Source of the DNA: Marisa cornuarietis | Lineage: Eukaryota > Mollusca > Gastropoda > Architaenioglossa > Ampullariidae | Assembly: GCA_004794655.1 (NCBI GenBank) | Contig: SMMW01000087.1 | Coordinates: forward strand, 1,780,501-1,844,500 | Direction: 5' to 3' | Length of the DNA: 64,000 bases | Shown here: piece after piece, positions 11,451 through 23,842 of the stretch | How positions within the stretch are numbered: position 1 is the first letter of the stretch | Layout of the letters: each line of letters opens with the position of its first letter | Position numbers and translations under genes: made by a program | The notes under the pieces: model-generated | The model's database searches: none | What the model was told of the DNA's origin: nothing | What the model saw: only the letters and a program-made list of their open reading frames with translations

Positions 11451-13726
11451 TCAGGTGTTTTTCCATTTGCTCTGTTGCTTCGAATGTTTTTCCGCATCAG
11501 CAACGTATTCTTCCAGTTGATTTGCTAGATCTTTGTTGTATTTTCGGAGAACACTTATCAGAAGATCAAAAGTGTTGTCTTCTTTCGCCGACATGACATT
11601 CAGCAGTTTATCCAACTTTTCCTTTTCGCTTTTCTGGTTCTGGGGAAAATGTTATTGTCTCGTTTAATATCAGCAGCTACAACGTGTTGTCTTAGGACTA
11701 CAGGTATTAGCATATATTAGTGCGTGAATGTTGAATGCTTAGAGTTTTAGTGGATTACACATAATTACCCTCTGATGTAGGGTAACAAAAAGTTTTATTT
11801 AAATATTATTGGTCTTTAGCTTTGGTTTCTTTTATCTTCCACTTTTTGTCTATGGGCTTTATTTGTTTTGTTTTGTTGAGAAAATGCAAATTATGTCTCT
11901 GAGAGACCTGTTTTAAAAGTTTACGTGAGCCAAAGGAAAAAAAAGTTTTCATAAATTTTGCAATAAAAGTACAATGCTTACGGATTAATTTGTTTTGGAA
12001 ACCATAACTAGGTTAATCATAATAATGGCGTAATATCTATTTCTGAGCTTGGAGCACATGTAACCATGGCCGTATCAATGGTAAGTATTATGTTTTCGTA
12101 GTGCCTTCTACATTTCTATTAAACAAAGATGAGACTATCTGTGCTTAAACAATCCTCGTAGACTTCACCAGTTATCAGAAATATGCGTCAAGATGGTCAC
12201 AGATTCTCTGTCTCGTCTCTTTCTCGAACACACAAACCAACACGCTCTTACACGTACTTACCTCAATGTCTTGCTTCTCGTCAAAGGACAAAGATTTTTT
12301 TAATGTCAACAAGATCGTGTTCACGTCGACGATTTTTGCGATAACTTCACTGTATTCAGCCAGTGCGTCCTGCTTCGCGGAGCTCATTATCTTCATGCTT
12401 GTCTTTTGTTGGGGGGCGGCCATGGCTGCGAGCTCAGTACCAGTATGGTCTTCCTTTTGTGTAGGTTGAGATCTGTCTGGGATATCAGTTTTGTTATCGC
12501 CTGACATTTCTGTTAGTTCAGCACCTTTTAGACGTTCAGCCAGCCAGTCGTAGTCCGTTTCAAGTAGTCTAACGAATTTATGAAAAGCTTTTGGTCCACG
12601 CTTTTGGAGCAGCTCCACCATCTTGTAGCCTTGATCCGCCTTGTCCGTCACAGCCTGAAAAAAGATGGCTGATGATGACGATGGTAAGGATGACGAACAG
12701 GAAGTGCTGGCACTAACGGCTAAAGATCGAAAACTGAAAATCTTTAAATTATTAAAGTGCTTGAGAAAAGTGTGACTTTTTCGTGCGCGTGTCATCACAA
12801 AAGACAGATTAAACTTGACTATCAATCACCGATCGATTTCCAGCAAACTAGTTCACATGTAATGAGGCGAAAAAAACCTCCATGAGGGTTAGTACACGGG
12901 AATACTGAAATTGATTGGATTTTTGTGTAATACCAAATTTTATTAAAATTTAGAACAAAGGAAAGGCCACTAAAAGCGTGATTGTATCGTCTGTTGTTAC
13001 CCCACATTCACGAGTCGTTTACTAGACTAGGTACTTTGTCATATAGTCCCTCTTTGATCTTGCACGACAACTTACACCGTCCATGGGGAGAATATAGACT
13101 GCGTGCTAAGCATTGACATTCTGAACGATTCACGGGGTAGCAGTGAAAGCTTTGCGGGAGGTATTCGCAGCCATGTACTTAGCGCACTTGTCATCTTCCG
13201 GGTAGCACTGGGGCCAGTTGCACAACATGTTTTCAAACCTTAAAACTGTTCTGAAGAACCAAAATCCGTTCTTTGCCATTTAGATGCATTGTACAAGAAC
13301 ATACAAAAAATTGTACCGACAGGACGGAAAGTCAGACTTAAGCAACTTTATCTTACTTAAAGCAGTTTCAGTTTTAAAATTTTTTAATTGTGGTGTGCAC
13401 TTTAAACTGATTATCTTAAAAGATTTAAGGTCTAAAAGTGATTAAAATTAGAAATGGGTTGTGGAACTGGCCCCTGTCGTTGTGTGTTTCTAACACGTAT
13501 AGTCATTATACCACACAGACAAAGATTGAATTCCCTCTCCCTCTGTCTCTCTTAAACACACACACACACACAAAGTAGATGCACAACTAACCCTGATACT
13601 TTCCACCAGGTCGAACGGAAAGATCCCTTCGTCCTGAAGCCGAGAGAGAAACTTCTCATTGATGACAATATCCTGAAGCAGTCTGTCGCGATGTTGTCTA
13701 ATTATATTTCTGTGTTTTTCCTCCAT
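11451..13726 (-). CDS. Tandem-CARD protein (238 aa, three exons)
   Basis: Exons on the minus strand are 13726-13592, 12654-12262 and 11639-11451 (stop TGA). They encode 45, 131 and 62 aa with phase-0 introns, GTTAGT and GTAAGT donors, and a TTTTTTCAG acceptor for exon 2. Residues 1 to about 95 form CARD 1 (HRDRLLQDIVINEKFLSRL, then KAFHKFVRLLETDYDWLAER). A polar linker rich in Asp, Thr and Gln spans about 96-135. Residues 136-225 form CARD 2 (ALAEYSEVIAKIVDVNTILL, then KLLNVMSAKEDNTFDLLISV). Both CARDs are cut at the same mid-domain position, as in the plus-strand gene, so the two genes are inverted paralogues. No enzymatic domain is present. The likely role is a cytosolic death-fold adaptor or regulator in apoptosis or innate immunity. 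A possible AATAAA lies at 10933-10928. Confidence 0.75.
13210..13474. mobile_element. MITE with GGGGCCAGTT terminal inverted repeats
   Basis: The element begins GGGGCCAGTTGCACAAC and ends with the near-perfect reverse complement (GTTGTGGAACTGGCCCC). It is about 265 bp, has no coding capacity and has an AT-rich core. A second copy lies inverted at 22277-22528. It sits in the 5' flank of exon 2's upstream intron of the minus-strand CARD gene, just past the exon 1 donor. Confidence 0.75.
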
Positions 13727-13859
13727 GATGCTTTGTCAGTCAATGTCAAGCTTTCACAGACATCGAGGAGCAGACGTCTTCCCTCCTGACGATTAACCGC
13801 GGTATGGTTGCGTAAAGAGAAGACAAATGCAGTTAAGAAAAATATGACCCGCATGAGTT

Positions 13860-15780
13860 GTTCCCCCTGTCTGTTCTCCGCTTTAAAAAAAAAAAAAAAG
13901 CGACGTTGACCCCGTGTCCCCAACACCGATCTAGTACATCGCCGATATGGACGGCGGCTTTTAGCTGTGTGAGACAAATGTCAGCCCTGTTCATAACCAT
14001 GGATTATGGAACATTAAAAAACAGTTAATCCTCTCTCCGTGGTAAATGAAAACAAATGAGAACAAATAAATTCTTAACTTAGATTTGTCGATTAGTTTCA
14101 TATAGTTGTAGATAAAAAAAAAATTGTTTTTGTTTGGGGTTTGTTTTTTGTTTTTGTTTTGTTTTTGTTGTTTTTTTGAAGGGGGGAGGTTTTGTTCTTG
14201 TTTTTCCTGTAATAATTGTTCTGTCTTGAAGCACAGCAGTGGAAGCAAATGGTGACTGTTTTAGCACTTACACTTTCCTTACCTTTGTTACAGATCATCG
14301 CAAAAAAGTTAACTGACCCTTACGTCATGTAGGATGCTTATTATCGATAAAGTGCTCAAGTACTTTCACATTTCCGCGTCTGTTTCCTCAGCTCATTTTC
14401 CCCAAACCGAAGCCATTATCCTAACTCAAACCCCTAACCTTAGCCTAAATTAAGCCCTAAGCCTAATCCAACTAAACCCAATTTTAACTTAAACTTTAAC
14501 CGAGACACTGACGCTAACTTATGTAGCATAGTCAGATTACAATTTTTGCAGTTATTCTCTTCACCCTGCGCTACAGAAGCTTCATGGTTATGGAGTTTTG
14601 TTGTTTTCTTTTTGCGGGAAAAGTTCTTCCAGAGGATTTTACACTTACCGGATAAAGAAGTAAAGGATAACAGGGGTAATGAGAGGACTATGAGAGGTAG
14701 AAGAGGGCCCATTGTTCAGCTGATTACTAAAACTGCTGCCCGTCTTTCCAGTTTATATTCCTTCGTCTTCCATCCTGAACAGGCCTGACGAGAGGGGAGA
14801 AAAGGTTAGGGGGATGCTGTGAAGGGGACAGGGCTGGGTTGCATAGGCGGTCTTAACTTGAGTTAAGACTGTAGTTAAGCTAAGCTAAGTTGTCTTAGCC
14901 TAAGACGCCTAAAACGCGCATTGCATGGGTCGTCTTAACTCCTTAAGCAAGCGTTTGCTACCGTGGACTTTTGTTTCGACAGCTGTGACAGGAGAATATG
15001 GTGTCTTTAGAGCATTCATCTGCAAAAGGGGTAGAGTGTTAACCTTAAACCTCCATACACCCACATCTCACCTCACCACACACCCAGCCACCCATCCACA
15101 AACAAAAACCTCGTTACCAGTTACGTTACGTAATACTTTTAAAGGAAGTTTAATCAAATAGGTCCCTTTCTGTCACTTTTAACATGAAGACATTGTTCAT
15201 GGGATATTAAGGAGTAGTTCTAGTGTTCTCTTTATAAATGTTATTCAGAAGAAAACCAATGCTCCTTCTTCAAACTTTGAATTATAACAAGAGGAGACCA
15301 ATGAACTTTCCAGTCAGTCTTTCAATGTTGGGTGAATTGTGTTTCTAAAAATACCCTACTTACTATGAATAAGCTATTCTCAACAACCCAAACAGTTGCA
15401 TTTAAGACATTATACTGGAAAATCTCCAGCGTATTCCTACTTATTCATCACCCATTACATTCTTCAAGATTTTTTTTGATTCTTTTCCTTAAACGAGTCT
15501 TGCCAGTGAAAATACTTCAGTTAATTTCAGAGCAAGCATTGTCTCACTATGAATAATGGTTACATTCAGCTACCCAACCACAACTGCATAAAGGTCGCTG
15601 GTAGCGACATACTACTCTTGAAATGGCTCTCCCACAAAATGTTTATTATTTTGCCAGACAAACCGGCGGGTCTGTGTGCACACTTTATAAGCGCTAGTCA
15701 ACCAAACACGCGCGTGCTACTGTGACAAAGTTCAGTCGCACTTGCTGCGAACTATAGCACATTAGTACGCTTGGACTACT
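13860..15780. other. Intergenic region between the CARD and CHORD-like genes
   Basis: This stretch contains A- and T-rich runs (13885-13899, 14115-14175), a CCTAA-rich stretch (14410-14470) and a small palindromic tract of CTTAA/TTAAG words (14850-14945). No supported gene was found. Confidence 0.5.
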
Positions 15781-15785
15781 TTATT
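15780..15785 (-). terminator. Polyadenylation signal of the 342-aa gene
   Basis: AATAAA on the minus strand, about 210 bases after the stop codon at 15996. Confidence 0.45.
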
Positions 15786-15995
15786 CAAGGAAAATCTCTT
15801 TGTCTAAATACAAAGTAAATAAAACATTTGTCTCATATATCTTCTCTTAATTAGTCCGTTCTCTTTCCAGTCTTCGTAGAAGCCAAGTTCATACACTGAC
15901 ACAAATATGTATATATATATATATATAAAATGTTATAAGCCATGTCGATGCACAGACGTAAATATCTGACTAACAGCAGCCTTGAAATGCCCGTG

Positions 15996-17024
15996 TCAGA
16001 CATGATAACCGTAAGAACATCCCTGTATATGCAAGCCTTGCTTACAACATGCCCACTTATAGAGAACCTTACACAGGCGGCCTGTGAGGTCGTACTGTTC
16101 TTTGATTTCCTTTCCTTTCTTGTGGTAGCGACAAGCCAGGTGGTTGTTCTCGTTATGTTTGAACAGTTGCTGGCATCTCAGGCACTGGCTTATGCCCCTT
16201 TTTCTTATAGCACTTTGCAGGGCAGAATTGTTTTGCTGGGCATCCAGTTTCCTGATGGCAACTTCATCCCCTAAAGGGAAGAAATCCAGCAGCTGGTCAC
16301 CTTCCATGTACGTCGTCTTGTGGATTGGAGCCCTGAGAGACAACTGTTTGTCGATGGGTGCGTTGACATCGTCCAGGTGAAACTTAGTGGAGTAAGACTC
16401 GTTGTAGGTGAGGACGACCTCTTGGAGTTTCTTCAGCTGATGCTTGATGACGTTCAGCTCCTTCTGCAACCGCTGTATCTCCTTTGTCTTCTCTTTCAGG
16501 TGCGATTGGTGGTTAGTCTTGTCTCTCTCCATCTGCGCAAGGCTGCCTTGAAGACTCTGTAGCCTCCTCTCAAGGTGGTCGTTCTTTGTCGCTTTCTCCG
16601 CATTCGTCTGCATCCTCTGCACGTAGCCGTGTAGGTTGGCGAGGATGTCTGTCGTTGTTCCGCCGCTGCTGGTATCGTTGAACTCCAGCGTGTACATGGT
16701 ACGGATGCCGCAGGCGACCGCTAGGTCTTGCAGGGAGCCCTGCAGTGTGACGTAGTCACGGCGCTGACGGTCCATCTCCTGCAGAGCTCCCTGCAGCTTG
16801 TTCTTCCAGATGTTTCGCTCCGTCTGCAGCGCGGCGCTCAGCGACTGCTGCAGCTTCTTGCGAAACCCCGCCGGTAGCTTCCCCTGGCTCGTTGGCAGGT
16901 CGCAGCTGTCATCGTCGTCGTCGAAGTCGTCACTATCCGAGGCGGACCTGATAATTTCGTGAACGATTCGCTGCAGGTCGTCGTCGAGGACCGTGGGAAG
17001 GTTGGTGAGGGTGGTGTGAGTCAT
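15996..17024 (-). CDS. Coiled-coil protein with C-terminal CHORD-like zinc module (342 aa)
   Basis: One uninterrupted frame starts at an ATG with good context (GAAGCCATGA). In order it shows an acidic Asp-rich patch (about residues 32-42), a helical segment with the motif ALQTERNIWKNKLQGALQE, a long coiled coil (about residues 140-205), and a terminal Cys/His module (residues 281-342). The module spacing is C-x2-C-x13-C-x2-H-x24-CC-x8-C-x4-H, with Trp two residues before the CC pair. CHORD domains share C-x13-C-x2-H, W-x-CC and G-C-x4-H, so this is probably a divergent CHORD-type zinc fold. The 512-aa neighbour has identical spacing and a related N-terminal motif. CHORD proteins typically partner HSP90/SGT1; that role here is inference. 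Confidence 0.75.
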   Translation of the reverse strand: MTHTTLTNLPTVLDDDLQRIVHEIIRSASDSDDFDDDDDSCDLPTSQGKLPAGFRKKLQQSLSAALQTERNIWKNKLQGALQEMDRQRRDYVTLQGSLQDLAVACGIRTMYTLEFNDTSSGGTTTDILANLHGYVQRMQTNAEKATKNDHLERRLQSLQGSLAQMERDKTNHQSHLKEKTKEIQRLQKELNVIKHQLKKLQEVVLTYNESYSTKFHLDDVNAPIDKQLSLRAPIHKTTYMEGDQLLDFFPLGDEVAIRKLDAQQNNSALQSAIRKRGISQCLRCQQLFKHNENNHLACRYHKKGKEIKEQYDLTGRLCKVLYKWACCKQGLHIQGCSYGYHV

Positions 17025-17059
17025 GGCTTCGCACTGACACAAAATGTTCTCGGGTGCAA

Positions 17060-17570
17060 GTCTCGCTGACGAGGGGAAGTAAACGCTTGAGGGGACACAA
17101 CCTGCGAAAATAACGCAGCGTCCAAAAAGTCACTGCTCGCTCTCCCTTGATATTGTATGCAGATGATATAATGAAATCATGTCAGTTTGACAGCCATAAC
17201 GTCTGCTTTTTAATAAAGAGGGTCAGCGTCTGTCTGTCCGTTTTTACAGTCGTACATTTGTGTATCTTTTAATGTGTATACTGTATACAAACAAATTGGT
17301 TTAAAGTTGCACCTACATATAACGGTGATAGTACACGTTTGCATGCACAAGTGAAAGAATGTTTCAGTACAAATAAATGTAATACAAAAAAAAACAAAAC
17401 AAAGTGAAGTTGAATACGCTACGATATTATTCTATTTGTTCGTCTCATTCCTAAAGGGTAGTTACTCAGCTCGCTAACATACAATTCACAAACCACACTG
17501 ATCAACACAAACAATACAATCATATATAGTCTATCACATATACAATCATTCAGAAGCCGTATTATATCAA

Positions 17571-17602
<32 letters not shown>

Positions 17603-20230
17603 TCAGAAGCCGTATAGCCTATTAGATCGAAGGCAATTAAAAACCAGTCTAATGTTTCCTATCTTATGGCAATCAATTACCAGTATTTTAACTCTTTTAT
17701 ACACCTTTCTTACACTTCACACCTGAGACAAACCATTGTTATTGCTTAGACTAAAGCCTTAAATTAAAACACGAAACGTGCATTTGATGTGCAGTGGGCA
17801 CGCTCACTCAGCTCCTAACTGCAGGATAATTTAGTAAACGAATAATTTAGTAAAAGTGTCGCTGCTTAAAATTCAAGCAACATGATTACCTCTCGTTTGT
17901 CTAAATCCTCTGGTGTCCAAAACGCCGACCCCTCAAACCTTCAAGTCTAGAGGCACACAGGCGTTCAGTAAGGCGTTGAGGCAGAGGTCAGTCCGCTCAG
18001 TGAACGTCATACTGAGCATGAAGTGAGTTCACAGGCTACGTCATTGATTATTATTTTGTCACTAATTGACGCAAGTCTCCTCCTGCTGTGGACACTCCCG
18101 GCTGTGAAAATCACTAAAGTCCCTGTCCACATACAACAGGTAGCTGTGCTCCAGAAAAAATGCCAACGATTCCGTTTTCTCTTTAGAAAAAAAAAAGACA
18201 GGATCAGTTTTCTTTCATCGTGATCGTCCAAACATACGAGTTGTAGGTTCGTGTCAAGACTTCTTTCAGCAAACGATAAGTAAGGAAGCAATAAAAGGAG
18301 TGAAAGGCTCGATTGACTTCGCACAGGAGCGAGGTCAGGAGGAACGCTTGCTGAAAGGCGTTCAGACAAGGGGAGGCAATGTTGCCTGTGAGGGCAGGTA
18401 ACCCTGTCGCTTTCAGTGAGGTTCTGCGGGGGTTGCTGGGTGGGCTGGCGCCGCGTGTCCTGGTTACTGACGTTGCAGAGAAGTGCCCCGAACTGTGTTT
18501 CTCTAGTGTACGTGGAAACAATACATAACTCACTAGTCACCTTTTCTACCTGACAGCTTAAGAAAAAAATCTGTTTTTGTCTGTACCTCACTCATCGTGT
18601 GTTCGCGCGTGCGCGCGCGTGTGCGTTTGCATATCTGTCTGTTAGCGATTACACGCGCATTCATTTTTCAAAAAATAAAAGAAACATTATTTAAATTTCT
18701 TGTGGCTAGACAAAACAAAATGTTCTGCCTCTGTCTACCCAGTTCGTTTTAATGTTCACATGAAATATATAGAGTTGTATAACTACAGATAACTATGAGT
18801 GTTGCCCCTTTAGATGTAGCGGGTCATGTTTCCTGGTAACAATAGGCCCGAGAAACCTTCGCAAATCAACACTGTTTGCGTTCATACACTACTTGCGTAT
18901 TTAATGTCTACAGGTCAAGAACCAAAAGAAGCAGGTAAAGCAGACCCACAAATACATCCTATTTTCACTTTTTTCCTCGTACGTCTGAAGATAATTTTTT
19001 CACTGGTATATATATATAAATAACATTATTCTCACTGTTACTGTCATTAAAAAGAACGACGAGTTTATCTTCATGCATTCTCAGCTTAATGACCGTCACA
19101 AGCTGACATAACCGAGTTGAAGTTTGTGGTCAAATCGATAGAATGGTTTCTCTAACGAGATAGCTGGGGCAGCATTTATTCGGGGTTATGTAACAGTAAC
19201 GTTCAAAAACTGTAGATACCTACACTACACCATAAGCATGGCAGTGTCTGGACAATTTGTGCTACACGTTGAATGCTTGACCAAGCACATCCAAAGTACT
19301 GAGTTTTCATCCCAAACAGTACCTCAGAAACTTGAAAGACATCACTCTTCAGCGCGAAGTTCGATGCCTAATAAGGTGCATAAAGCTTCTTAGCTCCTGA
19401 AGTGGTCCTGCGACAAGTTCATAATCATACTTCACCTGGCAGTCACTTCTGCGGAAAGTCTCGTCTAAGGTCTTGAGTATAACGACTTCCCGCCATGTTT
19501 TTTTTTCCATGATTACTTCACCTACAGCAGTCCTCAAAGCCACAGCACTGTTCTGGCTACATCGAATGCAAGGAGAGATGGAAACAAAGCAGGGAACTTA
19601 ATCTCAGCTCACGCTGTCAGGACTGATTCGTCAGTGAAGGTAAAATGCAGCGGAAGGAGAAAGTTCGGTTCCGCCTTCCATATGACAATGCGAGCCTTTA
19701 TCGTGCTCATAGATATTGCTTTTGATATCCTGGAGTTATAGCTATAAACCGTAGGTATACCAAATTAGAAGGCATGGAACTACTTTATTAGTGCTTTCCT
19801 TCCTTGAATTACCAGACAACAGAAGACGACAAATGTCATGACCAGATTGTGCCCAGTATCCGCGCTCTCAAAGAGTTTCAATCTTGACTGCTGTTATAGC
19901 ACGTGAAGGAAATGTCACTTTCGGCAAGCTCAGGTGAGAACATTTCCTTGCTTACCCCTCACGTGACACCTGCCCGCTGCTAAGATTCGCGTCGCGCGGG
20001 CTGAAGCTTTGAACCTCGTGGGTTTTGCGTTGCGCGGCCGTCAGTTGAGTGGATCTGTGAGGACCGAGTTGGGTGTCCGCAACTAACTGCGATACAAGTA
20101 TTTCATGTCGCTACCCGCCTGACACACAAGGCATTCCGTCCTTTTAAAGGACCTTTTTGTCATCGCCTGTCTTTCTCTACATCAAACTGTTTTGGAATGT
20201 ACTGATGATTTCTGAGGCGGCTGCTTAAGG
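17060..20230. other. Intergenic region, no supported gene
   Basis: The region is AT-rich. It contains a (CA)n tract at 17571-17600 flanked by direct copies of ATTCAGAAGCCGTAT, and a GC/GT-alternating patch near 18604-18630. Open frames at 18007-18591 and 19349-19543 on the minus strand have no domain I recognise and no convincing splice context. Confidence 0.5.
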
Positions 20231-20235
20231 AAACA

Positions 20236-20310
20236 TTCAATGACAATGACAATGACCGACTTTATTTGTCCCAGTGGGCAATTTGAATGTGGGAATGTGC
20301 TCTAGTTCAA
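20236..20310 (-). repeat. LINE 3'-end fragment
   Basis: On the minus strand this reads ATTGCCCACTGGGACAAATAAAGT followed by ATTGTC repeats. This is the typical tail of CR1/L2-type LINEs. A similar tail (GGGACAGATAAAGT) ends the minus-strand LINE at 58.05 kb. Confidence 0.5.
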
Positions 20311-21935
20311 CAGCGAAAAAATGAAAAATGAAAAAAGAAGTGGGCAAGTAACCATAATATTATATATATATATTCGGGATAGCGAAGGACTACAACTAAG
20401 GGGAAGTTTCAGACGTGGAACTTTAGTGAAAGCTCACAGATAATCTGGATAAAAGTTTGACCATACTCACCTGAACCCAGTAAAAAAGCTGAAGAAATTA
20501 CACAAAACTAGAGATGGTGGTCAATATTCAGCCACCAAATTCATTCAACTTCAAATCTCTTGTCATCCTGGATCAGGTGATTCTAAACGTCTTAGGTCTC
20601 GACGAACAGCGGAAAGGTGGAAGCAATGCTTCTGTATGTTATGGAGAAAGCGGAAGATTTACTCCCCTTTGACCTCGAGATGAAAATAAATTTCATATCT
20701 GAATACTCCATCTTCGATAGAGGAAATCATCAAAAAAAAAGGAGAGAGCAGTCTATCTATACATTAGCAAAACAGGTGGGAAATGCAACCTCAGCACAAT
20801 GCACTACAATTTGTTGCCTGACATTAGTCTCAGTGACGGTCAGCGTGAAACAGTCAGAGCGACTACCGAGGGATTAAATCGTAAGAAATTTTTATATTAC
20901 GAGAGAAACCAAATTATACTGAAAATCATCGATATCCCCGAGGGAAGCAACAAAAAGTATCGCATCATGATCCGGGTGGCGTGGACGTCGATGTGGTTAG
21001 AAAGGAATTTCACGTGTTTCGAGAGCAAATCAGCTGCAAAAGATGTGGAATGAGGCATGTACCTCATGGCAGAGGTTCAGCCATAAAAACAACTTGCGAC
21101 ACGTGACAGCATAGAGTGGGCTGCTACACTATATAGCATGGAATATTCCCACAAGGAATGACTGACATTAAGCCCCTGAAACTCCCCGCGCGCACACACG
21201 CACAGGCACATATATATATATATATATGAATACAAGGATGAGGACACTGAGTACAAAGAGGAAGTAAAAGAGGGTAAAAGCGTCAAAAGGCAGAAGGAAA
21301 AGCAGTTAAGTTTGGTATTTTGTAACTTTATTTATTTTTTAATTAATTATTTTTATTATGCATTTTAATGTTTACCCAAAAAGCCTATTACAGAATGTCC
21401 ACAAGATGCGCAGTAAAACGCCCTCATGCTCTCTCATCACCCACTACACAGCTCGACTACGACACATTCAACTGGAGACTCACCAGTGGTGCTACAACAA
21501 CGACCAGCTCGCCTGGCCATGACGTCAGCTGTCTCGTGCTACAGCAGGAATGACTAGCTGCCCTGGCATCATCTACCTGGCTAAGCCTACACTGTCCCAG
21601 CCGCGCTCACAACGAGACAGTCAGGTCTGAGAGGTACTATTGTCCTTGTCCCTTACTTAATAAGACACCTCGCACTGTTTGCCCTCTCGATTTCATGGGG
21701 AATCAAACTGAACCCTTTGTGAGAAGTCTGAGCAGTTGCTAGGTGACTCCAGTGTATGAGGACTGTGCTACTAATCGCTCACTGGTTTAGAGGTTTAACA
21801 GAAAAACTCATCTATGTAAAGAGACGAGATTCAACTCGGCTTTGCGTTTCCCCGGACCACATACAAGGGTCTACGGCAGATAAAGGGTTGGCGTGATGAT
21901 TTTTTACGGGGCGTGTGTGCGTGTGAGTTTGCGTG

Positions 21936-21938
<3 letters not shown>

Positions 21939-22025
<87 letters not shown>
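21939..22025 (+). repeat. (TG)n microsatellite
   Basis: About 43 TG units. Reading frames through it are poly-Val/Cys or poly-His/Thr artefacts. Confidence 0.95.
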
Positions 22026-22027
<2 letters not shown>

Positions 22028-22276
22028 CGCGCGCGCGTGCCGGTGGCTTTCAGCTTCGAAGCCGTCAGTTTTACTCGGGTTCTTTGCGCAATATAATTCA
22101 TCACTTCTGTCTTTTTCTCATTTGCTAGCTTGGCCACGTGTGTATTCCTGGTCTCAGACGAGGAAAAGGAGGCGGACAGCTCAACATTCCTAACAAAACA
22201 GCTGCTGGGTGGCAAATTTTCACGTGGTTTTAAGAAAACAAATAGTTTTAGTATCACCGTTTGCATGGTATACATC

Positions 22277-22528
22277 TGGGGCCAGTTGCACAACACATTT
22301 CTAATTTTAAACACTTTTAGGCCTTAACTCTTTTTAGATAATTAGTTTAAAGTGCACATCTTAATTTTAGAATTTTTAAAACTAAAATTGCTTTAAGTAC
22401 GATAAAGTTGTTTAAGTCTGACTTTCCGTCCTGTCAGTACAATTTTGTGTATGTTTTTCTGCAATGCATCAAAATGGCTAAGAAGAGATTTTGCTTCTTT
22501 AGAACAGTTTTAAGGTTTAGAAACGGGG
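22277..22528. mobile_element. Second copy of the GGGGCCAGTT MITE, truncated at one end
   Basis: It matches the reverse complement of 13210-13474 along nearly its whole length. It starts GGGGCCAGTTGCACAACA. The far terminal repeat is missing: the match stops after AAGGTTTAGAAAC near 22525. Confidence 0.75.
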
Positions 22529-22863
22529 AGCACAGTGAACATACATAAAGACAGACTATCTTGCAAACATACTGCGCCCTCGACACATCCCGCTCGCAAT
22601 CATTGTACAGTACATCCACATCTCACAGTAGAATCAGTGTGGGAGTTAACCTGTTGTTTCGATTTTGTTGTCTTGGTCACGTGTAATCCCTATGAATCAC
22701 AAGGTCAGACATGCAAATAGACACTACTACCTACATTGCTAAGTCTTCAAAATATAATGCACCATTAAAGTTTACGCTATATAACCACGACAGGTAGCTA
22801 AAGGTTATCTTTCTTTGGCAGTCCCTCTGCAAATAAATAGTTATAAGCATTACACAACTATCG

Positions 22864-22970
22864 AGGATCGCAGTCGAAGTGGATAATCTAATCATATTTT
22901 TATTTTTATATATATATACCATCTTTATATATATATATAATTATATTATCCACTTTGGCTGTGATCATCC
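22864..22970. mobile_element. Short hairpin MITE
   Basis: The left arm GGATCGCAGTCGAAGTGGAT and the right arm (reverse complement GGATGATCACAGCCAAAGTG) are imperfect inverted repeats of about 30 bp around an AT-alternating core. I found no second copy. Confidence 0.5.
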
Positions 22971-23842
22971 ACACACACATAGATATATACACACATTTCA
23001 AAAATGTTTTGTTGTGTTCAGTGTAATGTTAACGCTGAAAGAAAATGATAAGTGATAACCGACACAAAATGATGGACGACGATTGTCATCAAGTTTGTTT
23101 GTTTTTTGTTTTTTTTTTTGAAATGTACATTTTAAACAAAAGACAGTCATACAGACAATAACATTCATTATGTTCTGCCTAAAGAGTGAATTCTACTAAC
23201 GACAATATTACATATCACATCTTTGCTTGTACGATCTGTTTTGTATCAGGGATTTAAGCATACAGCCAAACAGTCAAAATTACAAGTTTGTTTTCGTTCC
23301 TTCCTTGCAATTCGACATGTAGCATCAGATTTGTCAGGGAAAATGAGCTCTAGCAAACTTCCCCTTGCAAAGTCTTGGGGCAATATGCTCGGCACTTGTC
23401 AACTAGAAGATTACGACCACATCGCCAGTATTTTCCAGCTGTGCTTTAATAGGATTTATTGCACTTTAGGAAAACAGTAGGCTATCGACTTGCGCTTCGG
23501 AACCCCGTATAAAACATCGAAGTGCAAGTAGGTTCCTTTATTCTACGTCCCTAAAGATTTTAAAATTAGAATGGTCAAAGATTCTGATGTAGAAGGGGGT
23601 TCGTAAAAAATAAAAATATTGTATTGTTAGTCCCGTGACTTTTGGTCTTTAACAAGTAGGTTATCATGGACATCAGAAACCTTACTTTACCTACAACATC
23701 TTTTAGTTAGACCAGTCCCCTCTCTTCTTCCCCAAACCTCTAACGAGTCAGACACCTATTCAGCAGCTGTGTCGACTGGGGCAAATACACTGCGCCCCTT
23801 GGGATTCAACTGGCTAGCAAGTGAAATAGAATTTGGCGGACG

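Noticed and set aside
14410..14520. CCTAA-rich stretch resembling interstitial telomere repeats
   Set aside because: Irregular words without a (TTAGGG)n phase; only low-complexity similarity.
18007..18591. 194-aa minus-strand frame
   Set aside because: Long but without recognisable motifs, with poly-Leu and poly-Phe runs from repeats; not supported.
20617..21053. Two overlapping plus-strand frames (86 and 84 aa)
   Set aside because: They look somewhat coding but overlap in different frames, show no domain and lack splice context.
21893..22314. Poly-Val/Cys and poly-His/Thr proteins
   Set aside because: Translation of a (TG)n microsatellite.
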